Below are positions 16,989 to 25,236 of a DNA stretch of 64,000 bases, one piece after another. The notes below the pieces were generated by a model. The model did no database searches, had not been told where the DNA came from, and saw nothing but the letters and a program-made list of their open reading frames with translations. Position numbers and translations under genes: made by a program. Position 1 is the stretch's first letter, and each line of letters opens with the position of its first letter. The stretch comes from Mycobacterium marinum (GTDB lineage Bacteria; Actinomycetota; Actinomycetes; Mycobacteriales; Mycobacteriaceae): positions 2,728,001-2,792,000 of the forward strand of contig NZ_CP024190.1 of the NCBI RefSeq assembly GCF_003391395.1. The letters run 5' to 3'.

Positions 16989-19210
16989 CGGCGACCGTAC
17001 TTGCGTATTTCCCCAGTCCGCCGCGTGGCGTCTGGCATCTCGGGCCACTGCCGATTCGCGCGTACGCATTCTTCATCATCATCGGGATCGTTATGGGCCT
17101 GATGATCGGTGACCGGCGTTTCGCCGCACGCGGCGGTGAGCGCGGGGTGATCTACGACATCGCTTTGTGGATGGTCCCGTTTGGTTTGATCGGCGGGCGT
17201 CTGTACCACCTGAGCACCGACTGGCAGACATACTTTGGCGAAGGCGGCGCCGGGTTGGGCGCGGCGCTGCGCATCTGGGATGGCGGCCTCGGTATCTGGG
17301 GTGCAGTGACCCTGGGCACCGTTGGAGCCTGGATCGGCTGTCGTCGTCGCGGAATTCCACTGCCTGCCTTCTTGGACGCGGTCGCACCAGGCGTGGTGAT
17401 GGGCCAAGCGATCGGTCGGCTCGGGAATTACTTCAACCAGGAGCTGTACGGCCGCGAGACCACGGTGCCGTGGGGCCTGGAGATTTTCTATCGTCGGGAT
17501 CCCTCCGGATTCGTCGACGTTCATTCGCTCGACGGCGTCTCGACCGGGCAGGTCGCGGTCGTGGTGCAACCGACGTTCCTCTACGAGTTGATTTGGAACC
17601 TGCTGGTATTCGCCGCGTTGATCTATCTGGACCGCCGCTTCACAATCGGTCACGGTCGATTGTTCGCGTCCTATGTGGCCTTGTATTGCGTCGGGCGGTT
17701 CTGCGTCGAGTTGTTGCGCGACGACACCGCCACACACATCGCCGGCATCCGAATCAACTCTTTCACGTCGACGTTCGTGTTCATCGGCGCAGTCGTCTAC
17801 ATCATCTTGGCGCCCAAAGGCCGCGAGGATCCGGCGAGCGTGCGTGGTACGACCGCCGCTGCTGACGAAGTGCCCGAACCCGAACCTGCCGGCGAGGTCG
17901 CGACCGCTGACTCGACGGCCGCTGCGCTAGCTGGCGATAGGGAAGGCGACGAGCCAACCGGACTGGCAGAAACGGCCGAGGCGGCCGAAGTCGCCGAACC
18001 AGAAACCGTTGGTTCGGCGGTCGCTGGAGATGAGTCGACAGCCGATACCGAAGCGTCCGACGCGGTCGAGGGTGAGGTTGGCGAGGCTGCTGAGGCTGAG
18101 GCGCCTGAGGCTGAGGTGCCTGAGGTGGGTGAGGTAGAGGCTGCTGAGGAGGTCGCTGAGGCGGTCGACGGTGAGGTCGAGGCGGCTGAGGCGGGCGAGG
18201 TAGAGGTTGCTGAGGCGGTCGAGGGTGAGGTTGAGGCGGCTGAGGCGGGCGAGGTAGAGGTTGCTGAGGCGGTCGAGGGTGAGGTTGAGGCGGCTGCTGA
18301 GGCTGAGATGCCTGAGCTGGGTGAGGTAGAAGCTGCTGAGGAGGCCGATGAGGCGGGTGAGGGTGAGGTAGAAGCGGTTGAGGAGGCGGCTGAGGCCGAG
18401 GCACCCGAGGTGGGTGAGGTAGAGGTTGCTGAGGCGGTCGACGGTGAGGTTGAGGAGGCGGCTGAGCCTGAAGAGGCTGAGGTTGAGGAGGCGGCTGAGC
18501 CTGAAGAGGCTGAGGCGGGTGAGGTAGAGGTTGCTGAGGCGATCGAGGGTGGGGTCGACGAGGCCGCTGAGGCCGAAGAGGCTGAGGCGGGCGAGGACGA
18601 GCCAAAAGAGGCAGCAGAGGTCGCTGAGGCCGAGGGGTCTGAGGCCGAGGACAAGACAGCGCAGGCCATAGATGGTGGCCAAACGGGGGTTGACGACGCA
18701 GACGAGGCCGATGCTGAGCCAGACGACGACTCCACCGCGGCAGAACCCGAGGTCGTGGTCGAGCAAGCAGATATCGAAGAGATCGAACCCCAAGAGCCCG
18801 AAGCGGAGGCATTGGCGGCCGCTGAAGCGACGGACGCCGACGAGGGTGATGGCGAGCCCGCCGAGCCGGCGAGCGACGATCTCGACGCTGTCGCGGCCGA
18901 GGACGCTGACGCCACGGCAACCGAAGCCGAAGAATCCGGCGATGAGTCGCCCGAGCCCGCCGCAGACTCCGAGGAGCCCGGAGCCGACGAGTCCGCACCG
19001 GAGGACTCAGCCGAGGACACTTCGTCCGGTGAATCCGACACCCAAAGTGAGCTGGAGCAGAGCCAAACTATCGAGCAGGGCTCCGACCAAACCTCGGCTG
19101 GAGACGGCGAGGGCCCGCCTCCGAGCGCGGCGGTGGACGGCGATACCGGCCCAACCCGGCAAGGTTGGCGTGGCCGGCTGAGGAACCGGATGCGTCGTTC
19201 GGGCCGGTAG
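16985..19210 (+). CDS. lgt: Prolipoprotein diacylglyceryl transferase with a long acidic repeat tail
   Basis: 741 residues. Lgt moves diacylglycerol from phosphatidylglycerol to the lipobox Cys of lipoproteins in the plasma membrane. The enzyme part (about 1-280) has seven membrane segments, the GLIGGRLYH stretch and the signature GQAIGRLGNYFNQELYG with its essential Arg/Asn/Glu residues. Residues from about 290 to 720 form a low-complexity Glu/Ala/Val region with tandem repeats, ending in a basic tail (RQGWRGRLRNRMRRSGR). M. tuberculosis Lgt also has an extended tail, but I recall about 468 residues, so this one is far longer. The tail is on the cytoplasmic side if the last helix exits as usual. 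The repeats stay in frame throughout. Confidence 0.93.
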   Translation: MTATVLAYFPSPPRGVWHLGPLPIRAYAFFIIIGIVMGLMIGDRRFAARGGERGVIYDIALWMVPFGLIGGRLYHLSTDWQTYFGEGGAGLGAALRIWDGGLGIWGAVTLGTVGAWIGCRRRGIPLPAFLDAVAPGVVMGQAIGRLGNYFNQELYGRETTVPWGLEIFYRRDPSGFVDVHSLDGVSTGQVAVVVQPTFLYELIWNLLVFAALIYLDRRFTIGHGRLFASYVALYCVGRFCVELLRDDTATHIAGIRINSFTSTFVFIGAVVYIILAPKGREDPASVRGTTAAADEVPEPEPAGEVATADSTAAALAGDREGDEPTGLAETAEAAEVAEPETVGSAVAGDESTADTEASDAVEGEVGEAAEAEAPEAEVPEVGEVEAAEEVAEAVDGEVEAAEAGEVEVAEAVEGEVEAAEAGEVEVAEAVEGEVEAAAEAEMPELGEVEAAEEADEAGEGEVEAVEEAAEAEAPEVGEVEVAEAVDGEVEEAAEPEEAEVEEAAEPEEAEAGEVEVAEAIEGGVDEAAEAEEAEAGEDEPKEAAEVAEAEGSEAEDKTAQAIDGGQTGVDDADEADAEPDDDSTAAEPEVVVEQADIEEIEPQEPEAEALAAAEATDADEGDGEPAEPASDDLDAVAAEDADATATEAEESGDESPEPAADSEEPGADESAPEDSAEDTSSGESDTQSELEQSQTIEQGSDQTSAGDGEGPPPSAAVDGDTGPTRQGWRGRLRNRMRRSGR
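18173..18280 (+). repeat. Two tandem 54-base repeats in the lgt tail
   Basis: Two copies of a 54-base unit (18173-18226 and 18227-18280) that differ at one base near the start. Each encodes 18 residues beginning EVEAAEAGEVEVAEAVEG. A divergent third copy follows at once. The unit length is a multiple of three, so copy number changes keep the frame of lgt. Confidence 0.85.
18446..18511 (+). repeat. Two tandem 33-base repeats in the lgt tail
   Basis: Two identical 33-base units (18446-18478, 18479-18511), each encoding EVEEAAEPEEA in the frame of lgt. They lie in the same GAG-rich region as the 54-base repeats and suggest recent slippage or unequal exchange. Confidence 0.85.
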
Positions 19211-19273
19211 CCGTCAGGCCGCCAAGTTCGGCGAGCGGCTCGGGCACCAGCTCATCGGATCTGGCATGCTGAA

Positions 19274-19669
19274 ATGGTGACTGACCAGTCGTGGGCCGGC
19301 GGCGGCGCTGGTCCCGGACAGCAACCGGGATACCCACCGCCATTTCCTCCGCCGTACTATCCGGACTACTCGGCGCCCCGCAGTTACTACGACCCAGCGG
19401 CGCCTTTTGGCCGGCATCCCGTTACCGGCCAGCCGTTTTCAGACAAATCGAAGACGGTTGCGGGGTTGCTGCAGCTACTGGGGCTGTTCGGAATCGCGGG
19501 CATCGGCCGGATCTACATGGGTCACACCGGGATGGGTATCGCGCAATTACTTGTGGGCTGGTTGACGTGTGGCCTAGGCGCCTTGGTCTGGGGTGTCATT
19601 GACGCGGTGCTGATATTGACCGACAAAGTCAGCGACCCGTGGGGTCGCCCGTTGCGTGATGGAACCTAG
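19274..19669 (+). CDS. TM2-domain membrane protein
   Basis: 131 residues from ATG at 19274. The first 50 residues are rich in Pro, Tyr and Gly (PPPFPPPYYPDYSAP). Then comes a TM2 domain: two hydrophobic segments with GIAGIGRIYMGHTGMGIAQL between and around them. Function of TM2 proteins is poorly known. Position matches Rv1615 of M. tuberculosis. Its end overlaps the start of the next gene. Confidence 0.85.
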   Translation: MVTDQSWAGGGAGPGQQPGYPPPFPPPYYPDYSAPRSYYDPAAPFGRHPVTGQPFSDKSKTVAGLLQLLGLFGIAGIGRIYMGHTGMGIAQLLVGWLTCGLGALVWGVIDAVLILTDKVSDPWGRPLRDGT

Positions 19670-20099
19670 TCAGGGCTCCGCTGAGCCGGGGCGGCGCGAT
19701 GTACATAGCCAGCGCCCCGGCCGCTATGGCGCCGTAGCGTCGGCCGGATTGTTGGCCGCGGCCCTTGGCTACATCGGTTTGGTCGACCCGCACGGCGCGA
19801 ATTCGGCCTACCCAGCGTGTCCGTTCAAGTGGCTCACCGGTTGGGATTGTCCCGCCTGTGGCGGCCTACGGATGGTGCATGACCTGTTGCACGGTGACCT
19901 GGTGGCCAGCATCAACGACAACGTCTTCCTGCTTGTCGGGATCCCTGTGCTGGGAGCGTGGGCCCTGCTGCGCCGACGCCGGGGCCGCACATCGCTGCCG
20001 CTAGCGGCGATGATCGTGGTCGGGGTAGCGATGATCGTATGGACGGTGCTGCGCAACCTGCCCGGATTTCCGCTGGTGCCCGCCGTCTATGGTCCTTGA
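19659..20099 (+). CDS. DUF2752 membrane protein
   Basis: 146 residues from ATG at 19659, overlapping the end of the TM2 gene by 11 bases; a GTG three bases earlier is possible. It has about three hydrophobic segments and the DUF2752 signature CPFKWLTGWDCPACGGLR, with three cysteines. The function is unknown. Position matches Rv1616. Tight overlap suggests the TM2 and DUF2752 proteins are made together. Confidence 0.85.
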   Translation: MEPSQGSAEPGRRDVHSQRPGRYGAVASAGLLAAALGYIGLVDPHGANSAYPACPFKWLTGWDCPACGGLRMVHDLLHGDLVASINDNVFLLVGIPVLGAWALLRRRRGRTSLPLAAMIVVGVAMIVWTVLRNLPGFPLVPAVYGP

Positions 20100-20120
20100 C
20101 CGCGGTCGAGGGCACTGTCC

Positions 20121-20876
20121 TCAGTTGCCGAAACCGGACGACGGAGCCGGCACCGGCCCGCCTGGGTCTCCACCGAGTCGGCTGGCGGCAAACGCCACCC
20201 CCTGATCGACCACGGCCCCGTCGTCGGCGTAGGCATTATGCGCGGCGAAATTGAGGCCGTCGGAACAAACCGGATCCTCGGGGACGCAGACCTTGATGGT
20301 CTTCGCCTGGTAGGCAGGGCCGATTTCGACGGCGGGTTCACCCAGAAAGTCCATGGCCCGCACATTCGGCATGCCGAACAGGACCACCGCAGCGACGTGC
20401 TCAGCCACATCCGGTTGCAGCGGCTTGGGGACGGTCGCGGGATCGACTCCCGCTGGCACCGCAGCAGAGGTGACAAAGCCCATCACCGCCGCGCCCTGTG
20501 AATAGCCGCCCAGCACCATCTTGGTCTGGGGGCATTGTCCCGCCATCGAAACGACATGAGTGCCCGCATCTCTGATGCCGTCCAGGCCGGTGTCCCAGTT
20601 GTCGCTGGCCGGATAGTTGACCGGGTACACGTCGAGTGATCGCCCACCGATGTGCGAACGCAGAGAGTCGACGAATGCCTGGCCGGTGGGGCCAAGGCCG
20701 GGCGGTTCGCCGGTGCCGCGGGCAAAAACCACCTCGACATCGGGGCATGGCTCGGCGGATGCAGACGGAATGGCGACGGCAGAAAACACGGAAGCGCTGA
20801 GGCCGCAAGCCGTTATCACCGCCGGCCCCAGGAAACGGACGACGTGAGATGCATTCATGCCGCTGTAGTTGCCCAT
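20121..20876 (-). CDS. Secreted cutinase-like serine esterase
   Basis: 251 residues from ATG at 20876, or 245 from ATG at 20858; neither has a clear ribosome binding site. An N-terminal hydrophobic stretch ending in ASA (about residue 41) looks like a signal peptide. The mature part has GYSQGAAV with the nucleophile Ser, CVPEDPVCSDG with the catalytic Asp, and AHNAY with the catalytic His, plus the paired cysteines of cutinases. Mycobacterial cutinase-like proteins act as esterases or phospholipases outside the cell. I do not recall a cutinase gene between Rv1616 and pykA in M. tuberculosis, so this may be an addition. Confidence 0.9.
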   Translation of the reverse strand: MGNYSGMNASHVVRFLGPAVITACGLSASVFSAVAIPSASAEPCPDVEVVFARGTGEPPGLGPTGQAFVDSLRSHIGGRSLDVYPVNYPASDNWDTGLDGIRDAGTHVVSMAGQCPQTKMVLGGYSQGAAVMGFVTSAAVPAGVDPATVPKPLQPDVAEHVAAVVLFGMPNVRAMDFLGEPAVEIGPAYQAKTIKVCVPEDPVCSDGLNFAAHNAYADDGAVVDQGVAFAASRLGGDPGGPVPAPSSGFGN

Positions 20877-20880
20877 GTGA

Positions 20881-20897
20881 CCAGTTTCTCAAACTGG
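20881..20897. promoter_or_regulatory. Perfect palindrome just upstream of the cutinase gene
   Basis: CCAGTTT, a three-base centre and AAACTGG form a 17-base perfect inverted repeat, four bases upstream of the ATG at 20876. It is well placed to be an operator or to hide the translation start in an mRNA hairpin. No cognate regulator is identified. Confidence 0.35.
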
Positions 20898-21280
20898 CAA
20901 TTGTTCGGCACCTTTTCCAAGAGGCGTGTCCGGCATCTCGGCCGGACCCGCGCACGCCCTTGCCCGCGAGGCCGTTGAGATGAAACTCGCGTTCAGCTGG
21001 CGGAAGCCCCGCGCGTGCGTCTACCCGCGCCACGCTGGCCCGGATCCCAAAGTTGCCCGGGCAGCGCAGACTTCCAGCGCCCCACCAGCCCCGCATCCGA
21101 GGTTGGCGGAGGTGGACGCGGTGACGATGTGCCTTGGTCACCGCGCGTTTTGGTGCCCCGCCAGAGGACTCCGTTGCACTAGCGGTGAGCGAAGCCACGG
21201 TTGATGATCCGCGGATCCAATCCGGGCCGATATCAGTGCGAAACACCGGCGACTCACAACCACGACTATGCTTTGACGGC
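20898..21280. other. Intergenic region between the cutinase gene and pykA
   Basis: About 380 bases with no supported gene. It should contain the promoters of the two divergent genes. Open frames exist here but lack ribosome binding sites and family resemblance. The right end carries a TATGCT -10-like hexamer at 21267-21272. Confidence 0.5.
21267..21272 (+). promoter_or_regulatory. Candidate -10 element of pykA (leaderless transcript)
   Basis: TATGCT lies eight bases before the GTG start of pykA. A transcript starting at the usual distance would begin at or next to the GTG, and there is no ribosome binding site. This is the pattern of leaderless mycobacterial mRNAs. Confidence 0.4.
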
Positions 21281-22699
21281 GTGACTAGACGCGGAAAGAT
21301 CGTCTGCACCCTCGGGCCGGCTACGCAACAGGACGACTTGGTCAAAGAGCTGGTCGAAGCCGGAATGGACGTCGCCCGAATGAACTTCAGCCACGGCGAC
21401 TACCCGGATCACGAAGCCGCATATGAGCGCGTGCGTGCTGCCTCTGACGCCACGGGGCGCGCGGTCGGCGTGCTCGCCGATCTGCAAGGCCCGAAGATCA
21501 GGTTGGGCCGCTTCGCTGATGGCCCGACCTATTGGGCTGACGGGGACACGGTCCGGATCACGGTCGAGGAGTGTGAAGGGTGCCGTGACCGGGTATCTAC
21601 CACCTACAAGAGGCTGGCCCAGGATGCCGTGGCCGGTGACCGGGTGCTCGTTGATGACGGCAAGGTCGGATTGATCGTCGATCACATCGACGGCAACGAC
21701 GTGGTCTGCACAGTCGTAGAAGGCGGCCCGGTCAGCAACAACAAGGGAATCTCCCTGCCGGGGATGAATGTATCTGCGCCGGCGCTCTCGGGGAAGGACA
21801 TCGACGACCTCACGTTCGCGCTCAATCTGGGTGTCGACATGGTCGCGCTGTCCTTCGTGCGGTCGCCTTCGGACGTGGAACTCGTGCATGAGGTGATGGA
21901 CCGGATCGGCCGGCGAGTTCCGGTGATCGCGAAGCTGGAAAAGCCCGAAGCGATCGACAATCTCGAAGCCATCGTGTTGGCATTCGACGCCGTCATGGTG
22001 GCCCGCGGCGATCTGGGGGTAGAGCTGCCGCTGGAAGAGGTCCCGCTGGTACAGAAGCGGGCCATCCAGATCGCCCGGGAGAACGCCAAACCGGTGATCG
22101 TGGCGACCCAGATGCTCGACTCGATGATCGAGAACTCGCGGCCCACCCGTGCCGAGGCCTCTGACGTCGCCAACGCCGTGCTTGACGGCGCCGATGCCCT
22201 GATGCTGTCCGGTGAGACCTCGGTGGGCAAGTACCCACTTGCTGCGGTCCGGACGATGTCGCGCATCGTCTGCGCGGTTGAAGAGAACTCGACGGCGGCC
22301 CCGCCGTTGACCCATGTGCCGCGCACCAAGCGGGGAGTGATCTCCTATGCGGCCCGCGACATCGGTGAACGACTCGACGCCAAGGCGTTGGTCGCCTTCA
22401 CTCAGTCCGGCGATACCGTGCGACGGCTTGCTCGGCTGCATACCCCATTGCCGCTGCTGGCCTTCACCGCTTGGCCCGAGGTGCGCAGTCAGCTCGCGAT
22501 GACCTGGGGCACCGAGACTTTCATCGTCCCGGAGATGGACTCGACTGACGGCATGATCCGGCAGGTCGACAAATCGCTGCTAGAACTCGGCCGCTACAAG
22601 CGTGGTGATCTGGTGGTCATCGTCGCGGGTGCACCGCCGGGGACCGTGGGTTCGACCAATCTGATTCACGTGCACCGGATCGGTGAGGACGACGTCTAA
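21281..22699 (+). CDS. pykA: Pyruvate kinase
   Basis: 472 residues from GTG at 21281, where VTRRGKIVCTLGPAT gives the expected N-terminus and the same length as M. tuberculosis PykA. It converts phosphoenolpyruvate and ADP to pyruvate and ATP. Substrate and metal residues lie in MNFSHGDYPDH, VIAKLEKPEAI (catalytic Lys, Glu), VARGDLGVELP and the signature region around MLDSMIENSRPTRAEASD. No ribosome binding site precedes the start, and the message may be leaderless. Confidence 0.95.
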   Translation: MTRRGKIVCTLGPATQQDDLVKELVEAGMDVARMNFSHGDYPDHEAAYERVRAASDATGRAVGVLADLQGPKIRLGRFADGPTYWADGDTVRITVEECEGCRDRVSTTYKRLAQDAVAGDRVLVDDGKVGLIVDHIDGNDVVCTVVEGGPVSNNKGISLPGMNVSAPALSGKDIDDLTFALNLGVDMVALSFVRSPSDVELVHEVMDRIGRRVPVIAKLEKPEAIDNLEAIVLAFDAVMVARGDLGVELPLEEVPLVQKRAIQIARENAKPVIVATQMLDSMIENSRPTRAEASDVANAVLDGADALMLSGETSVGKYPLAAVRTMSRIVCAVEENSTAAPPLTHVPRTKRGVISYAARDIGERLDAKALVAFTQSGDTVRRLARLHTPLPLLAFTAWPEVRSQLAMTWGTETFIVPEMDSTDGMIRQVDKSLLELGRYKRGDLVVIVAGAPPGTVGSTNLIHVHRIGEDDV

Positions 22700-22798
22700 C
22701 CTGGCCCAGGAGCCGGGGAATTGAGTCCCACCCAGGAATCCGCGCGACCGCGAAGCGCCGCCTGAGCTGGGCCACCGAATCTGGAGGAGAGCGAGCCC

Positions 22799-23704
22799 AT
22801 GCCGGCCGGCGATGAGCCCAACGTGCGAGACGAAGCCAAGTCGGACTTCGAGGAACTGCTCGCGGTCCTAGACCTCAAACGCGTCGCGGATGATCGGTTC
22901 ATCGGGGCCCATCCCAGCAAGAACCCGATGCGAACATTCGGTGGGCTGCTGATGGCTCAGTCATTTGTTGCCAGCAGCCGCACGTTGCTTCGAGACGATC
23001 TACCGCCCAGCGCGCTCTCGGTGCACTTCATCAACGGTGGCGACACGACGAAAGACATCGAATTCCAGGTGGTGCGGCTGCGCGACGAGCGTCGTTTCGC
23101 CAATCGACGGATCGACGCGGTGCAGAATGAGACGCTGCTGTCCTCGGCGATGATCTCCTACATGTCGGGCGGGCGTGGGCTCGAGCATGGTGTCGAGCCG
23201 CCGCCGGTGGCCGATCCAGAAACTCGCCCGCCCATTGGCGAGCTGCTGCGCGGCTACGAGGAGACCGTTCCGCACTTCGTAAACGCGCTGCAGCCGATCG
23301 AATGGCGCTACACCAACGATCCGTCCTGGGTGATGCGTGACAAGGGGGAGCGGCTTCACTACAACCGGGTCTGGGTAAAGGCTTTGGGTAAACTGCCCGA
23401 CGATCCGATCCTGCACACCGCGACGATGCTGTATTCCTCGGATACCACCGTGCTGGACTCGGTGATCACCACCCACGGCCTGTCCTGGGGGTTTGACCGC
23501 ATTTTCGCCGCCTCGGCCAACCATTCGGTGTGGTTTCACCGGCAGGTCGACTTCAACGATTGGGTGCTGTATTCCACATCGTCACCGGTGGCGGCAGACT
23601 CACGCGGCCTGGGCACTGGGCACTTCTTCAATCGCGCCGGCCAGCCGGTGGCGACGGTGGTGCAGGAAGGCGTGCTGAAGTATTTCCCCGCCGCACGACG
23701 ATAG
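22799..23704 (+). CDS. tesB1: Acyl-CoA thioesterase II
   Basis: 301 residues from ATG at 22799, about ten bases after GGAGGAGAG. It has two hotdog domains: the first contains NPMRTFGGLLMAQS, the second contains YSSDTTVLDSV and ASANHSVWFH. The family hydrolyses long and medium acyl-CoA to fatty acid and CoA in the cytosol. Position and sequence match Rv1618 (tesB1). Confidence 0.93.
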   Translation: MPAGDEPNVRDEAKSDFEELLAVLDLKRVADDRFIGAHPSKNPMRTFGGLLMAQSFVASSRTLLRDDLPPSALSVHFINGGDTTKDIEFQVVRLRDERRFANRRIDAVQNETLLSSAMISYMSGGRGLEHGVEPPPVADPETRPPIGELLRGYEETVPHFVNALQPIEWRYTNDPSWVMRDKGERLHYNRVWVKALGKLPDDPILHTATMLYSSDTTVLDSVITTHGLSWGFDRIFAASANHSVWFHRQVDFNDWVLYSTSSPVAADSRGLGTGHFFNRAGQPVATVVQEGVLKYFPAARR

Positions 23705-23835
23705 ACCCCGCGCGAGGATGCGCGCAGCGGCGACGACAAGCACCTGAACCTGGGCCGGTCCGGCTCTGCTCAGGCGTAACGTTCCTGGTAGTAGGCGCAC
23801 CGCCCAGCTGAGAATCGCGCTGTCGGGAGGTGAGT

Positions 23836-25236
23836 GTGGACGGATCGTCGGTCGAGGTTGTGCCGCGCGTTCGGGCACGCGAACGCGTTGTCGTCAACGT
23901 CGACTCTGTCACCGCCCGCTGCGTTGGGGCACTGGCGGTGTTCTGCGCGGCCTGCTGGCTCATTGCGTTGCTGGCCCGAAACTACCGGCACGAGGATTGG
24001 CAGGCCGCTGGCCGGCTGAGCTGGTCGTTGACGGTGCTGGCCGCGGTGGCGCTGATCGCGCGAGGCATCTTCCTGGGGCGCCCGGTGACTGCGATGCATG
24101 CGATTGTGGCCGCCTTGATCCTGGTCCTTGGCCTGGGCGCGCATGTGTTGTCTTTTAGTCTGGCCGGTGAACTATTGATCGCCGGATCGGGACTGGTGCT
24201 GATGTGGCCAACGTCGGCGCATCCGCGGCCCGGGGACCTACCGCGAGTGTGGGCCTTGATCAACGCCACCAGTGCGGATCCGTTGGCGCCGTTCGCGATG
24301 CAGGCGGGCAAGTGCTATCACTTCAGCGCGGCCGGCACCGCGGCGCTGGCATATCGGACGCGGATGGGTTTTGCGGTCGTCGCCGGCGACCCGATTGGTG
24401 CGGAATCGCAGTTTCCGCAACTGATCGCCGACTTCGCCGCCATGTGTCACACCCACGGCTGGCGGATCGCGGTCTTGGCTTGCAGCGAGCGGCGGCTCGA
24501 CCTATGGGCTGACCGTGCGGTGGTCGGCCAATCCCTGCGCGCGGTTCCCATCGGTTGCGATGTCGTCATCGACGTGCGGAGCTTCGCCATGGTGGGCCGA
24601 AAGTTCCGCAACCTGCGTCAGGCCGTCAAGCGCACCCGCAACGCGGGCATCACCACCGAAATCGTGGCCGAGCAGGAGCTCGACGACACACGGCGGGCAG
24701 AGCTGGCCGAGATGCTGCTGGCATCACCCAAAGGGGCCCGAAACGACCGTGGCTTCTGCATGAGTCTGGACGGCGTGCTCGAAGGTACATACCCCGGGGT
24801 GCAGCTGATCATTGCTCGCGATGTTTCCGGGCGGGTACAGGGATTTGACCGGTTCACGACGGCCGGGCGCGGTAGCGACTATTCCCTGGATGTGCCGTGG
24901 CGTCGGAGTGGGGCCCCGAACGGGATCGACGAACGGCTCAGCGTCGACATGATCATTGCTGCCAAAGACGCGGGGGCGCAGCGACTGTCACTGGCATTCG
25001 CGGCGTTTCCGGAAATCTTCGACGAGTGTCACCGTAGCCGGCCGCAGCGCCTGTTCTACCTGTTGATCCACTTGCTTGACCCCTTGATCTCCCTCGAGTC
25101 GCTATACCGCTACCTGTGCAAGTTCCACGCGCTCGACCAGCGGCGGTATGCGTTGATCACCGTGACTCAGGTCATTCCGCTGCTGGTCGTACTGCTCTCA
25201 CTGGAGTTCATGCCGCGTCGGCGTCACCTTCGGTGA
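23836..25236 (+). CDS. Membrane protein with a DUF2156 (aminoacyl-phosphatidylglycerol synthase-like) domain
   Basis: 466 residues. GTG at 23836 lies five bases after GGGAGG; the in-frame GTG at 23830 overlaps that site, so the later one is preferred. About five hydrophobic segments (about 30-130) are followed by a DUF2156/GNAT-like domain (about 145-420) with VAGDPIG, FRNLRQAVKRTRNAG and RGFCMSLDG. These blocks are recognisably related to the middle of LysX in this window (ASGDPVGD, MRGVRQAVTRARRAG, RGFSMALG). It may transfer an amino acid from a charged tRNA to phosphatidylglycerol. Substrate is unknown. Position matches Rv1619. Its last 39 bases overlap the end of cydC on the other strand. 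Confidence 0.82.
   Translation: MDGSSVEVVPRVRARERVVVNVDSVTARCVGALAVFCAACWLIALLARNYRHEDWQAAGRLSWSLTVLAAVALIARGIFLGRPVTAMHAIVAALILVLGLGAHVLSFSLAGELLIAGSGLVLMWPTSAHPRPGDLPRVWALINATSADPLAPFAMQAGKCYHFSAAGTAALAYRTRMGFAVVAGDPIGAESQFPQLIADFAAMCHTHGWRIAVLACSERRLDLWADRAVVGQSLRAVPIGCDVVIDVRSFAMVGRKFRNLRQAVKRTRNAGITTEIVAEQELDDTRRAELAEMLLASPKGARNDRGFCMSLDGVLEGTYPGVQLIIARDVSGRVQGFDRFTTAGRGSDYSLDVPWRRSGAPNGIDERLSVDMIIAAKDAGAQRLSLAFAAFPEIFDECHRSRPQRLFYLLIHLLDPLISLESLYRYLCKFHALDQRRYALITVTQVIPLLVVLLSLEFMPRRRHLR

Noticed and set aside
18060..18660. Repeat block in lgt considered as a CRISPR array or non-coding repeat
   Set aside because: Units are multiples of three, contiguous without unique spacers, and encode a continuous acidic protein tail.
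17797..19041. A 414-codon Ser/Ala-rich open frame antisense to the lgt tail
   Set aside because: It is the reverse complement of the GAG/GCT repeats of lgt. Low complexity explains the open frame; no start signal.
20401..21345. Minus-strand 314-codon frame covering the cutinase gene and the pykA upstream region
   Set aside because: Out of frame with the cutinase, whose catalytic motifs fix the true frame; composition is random-like.
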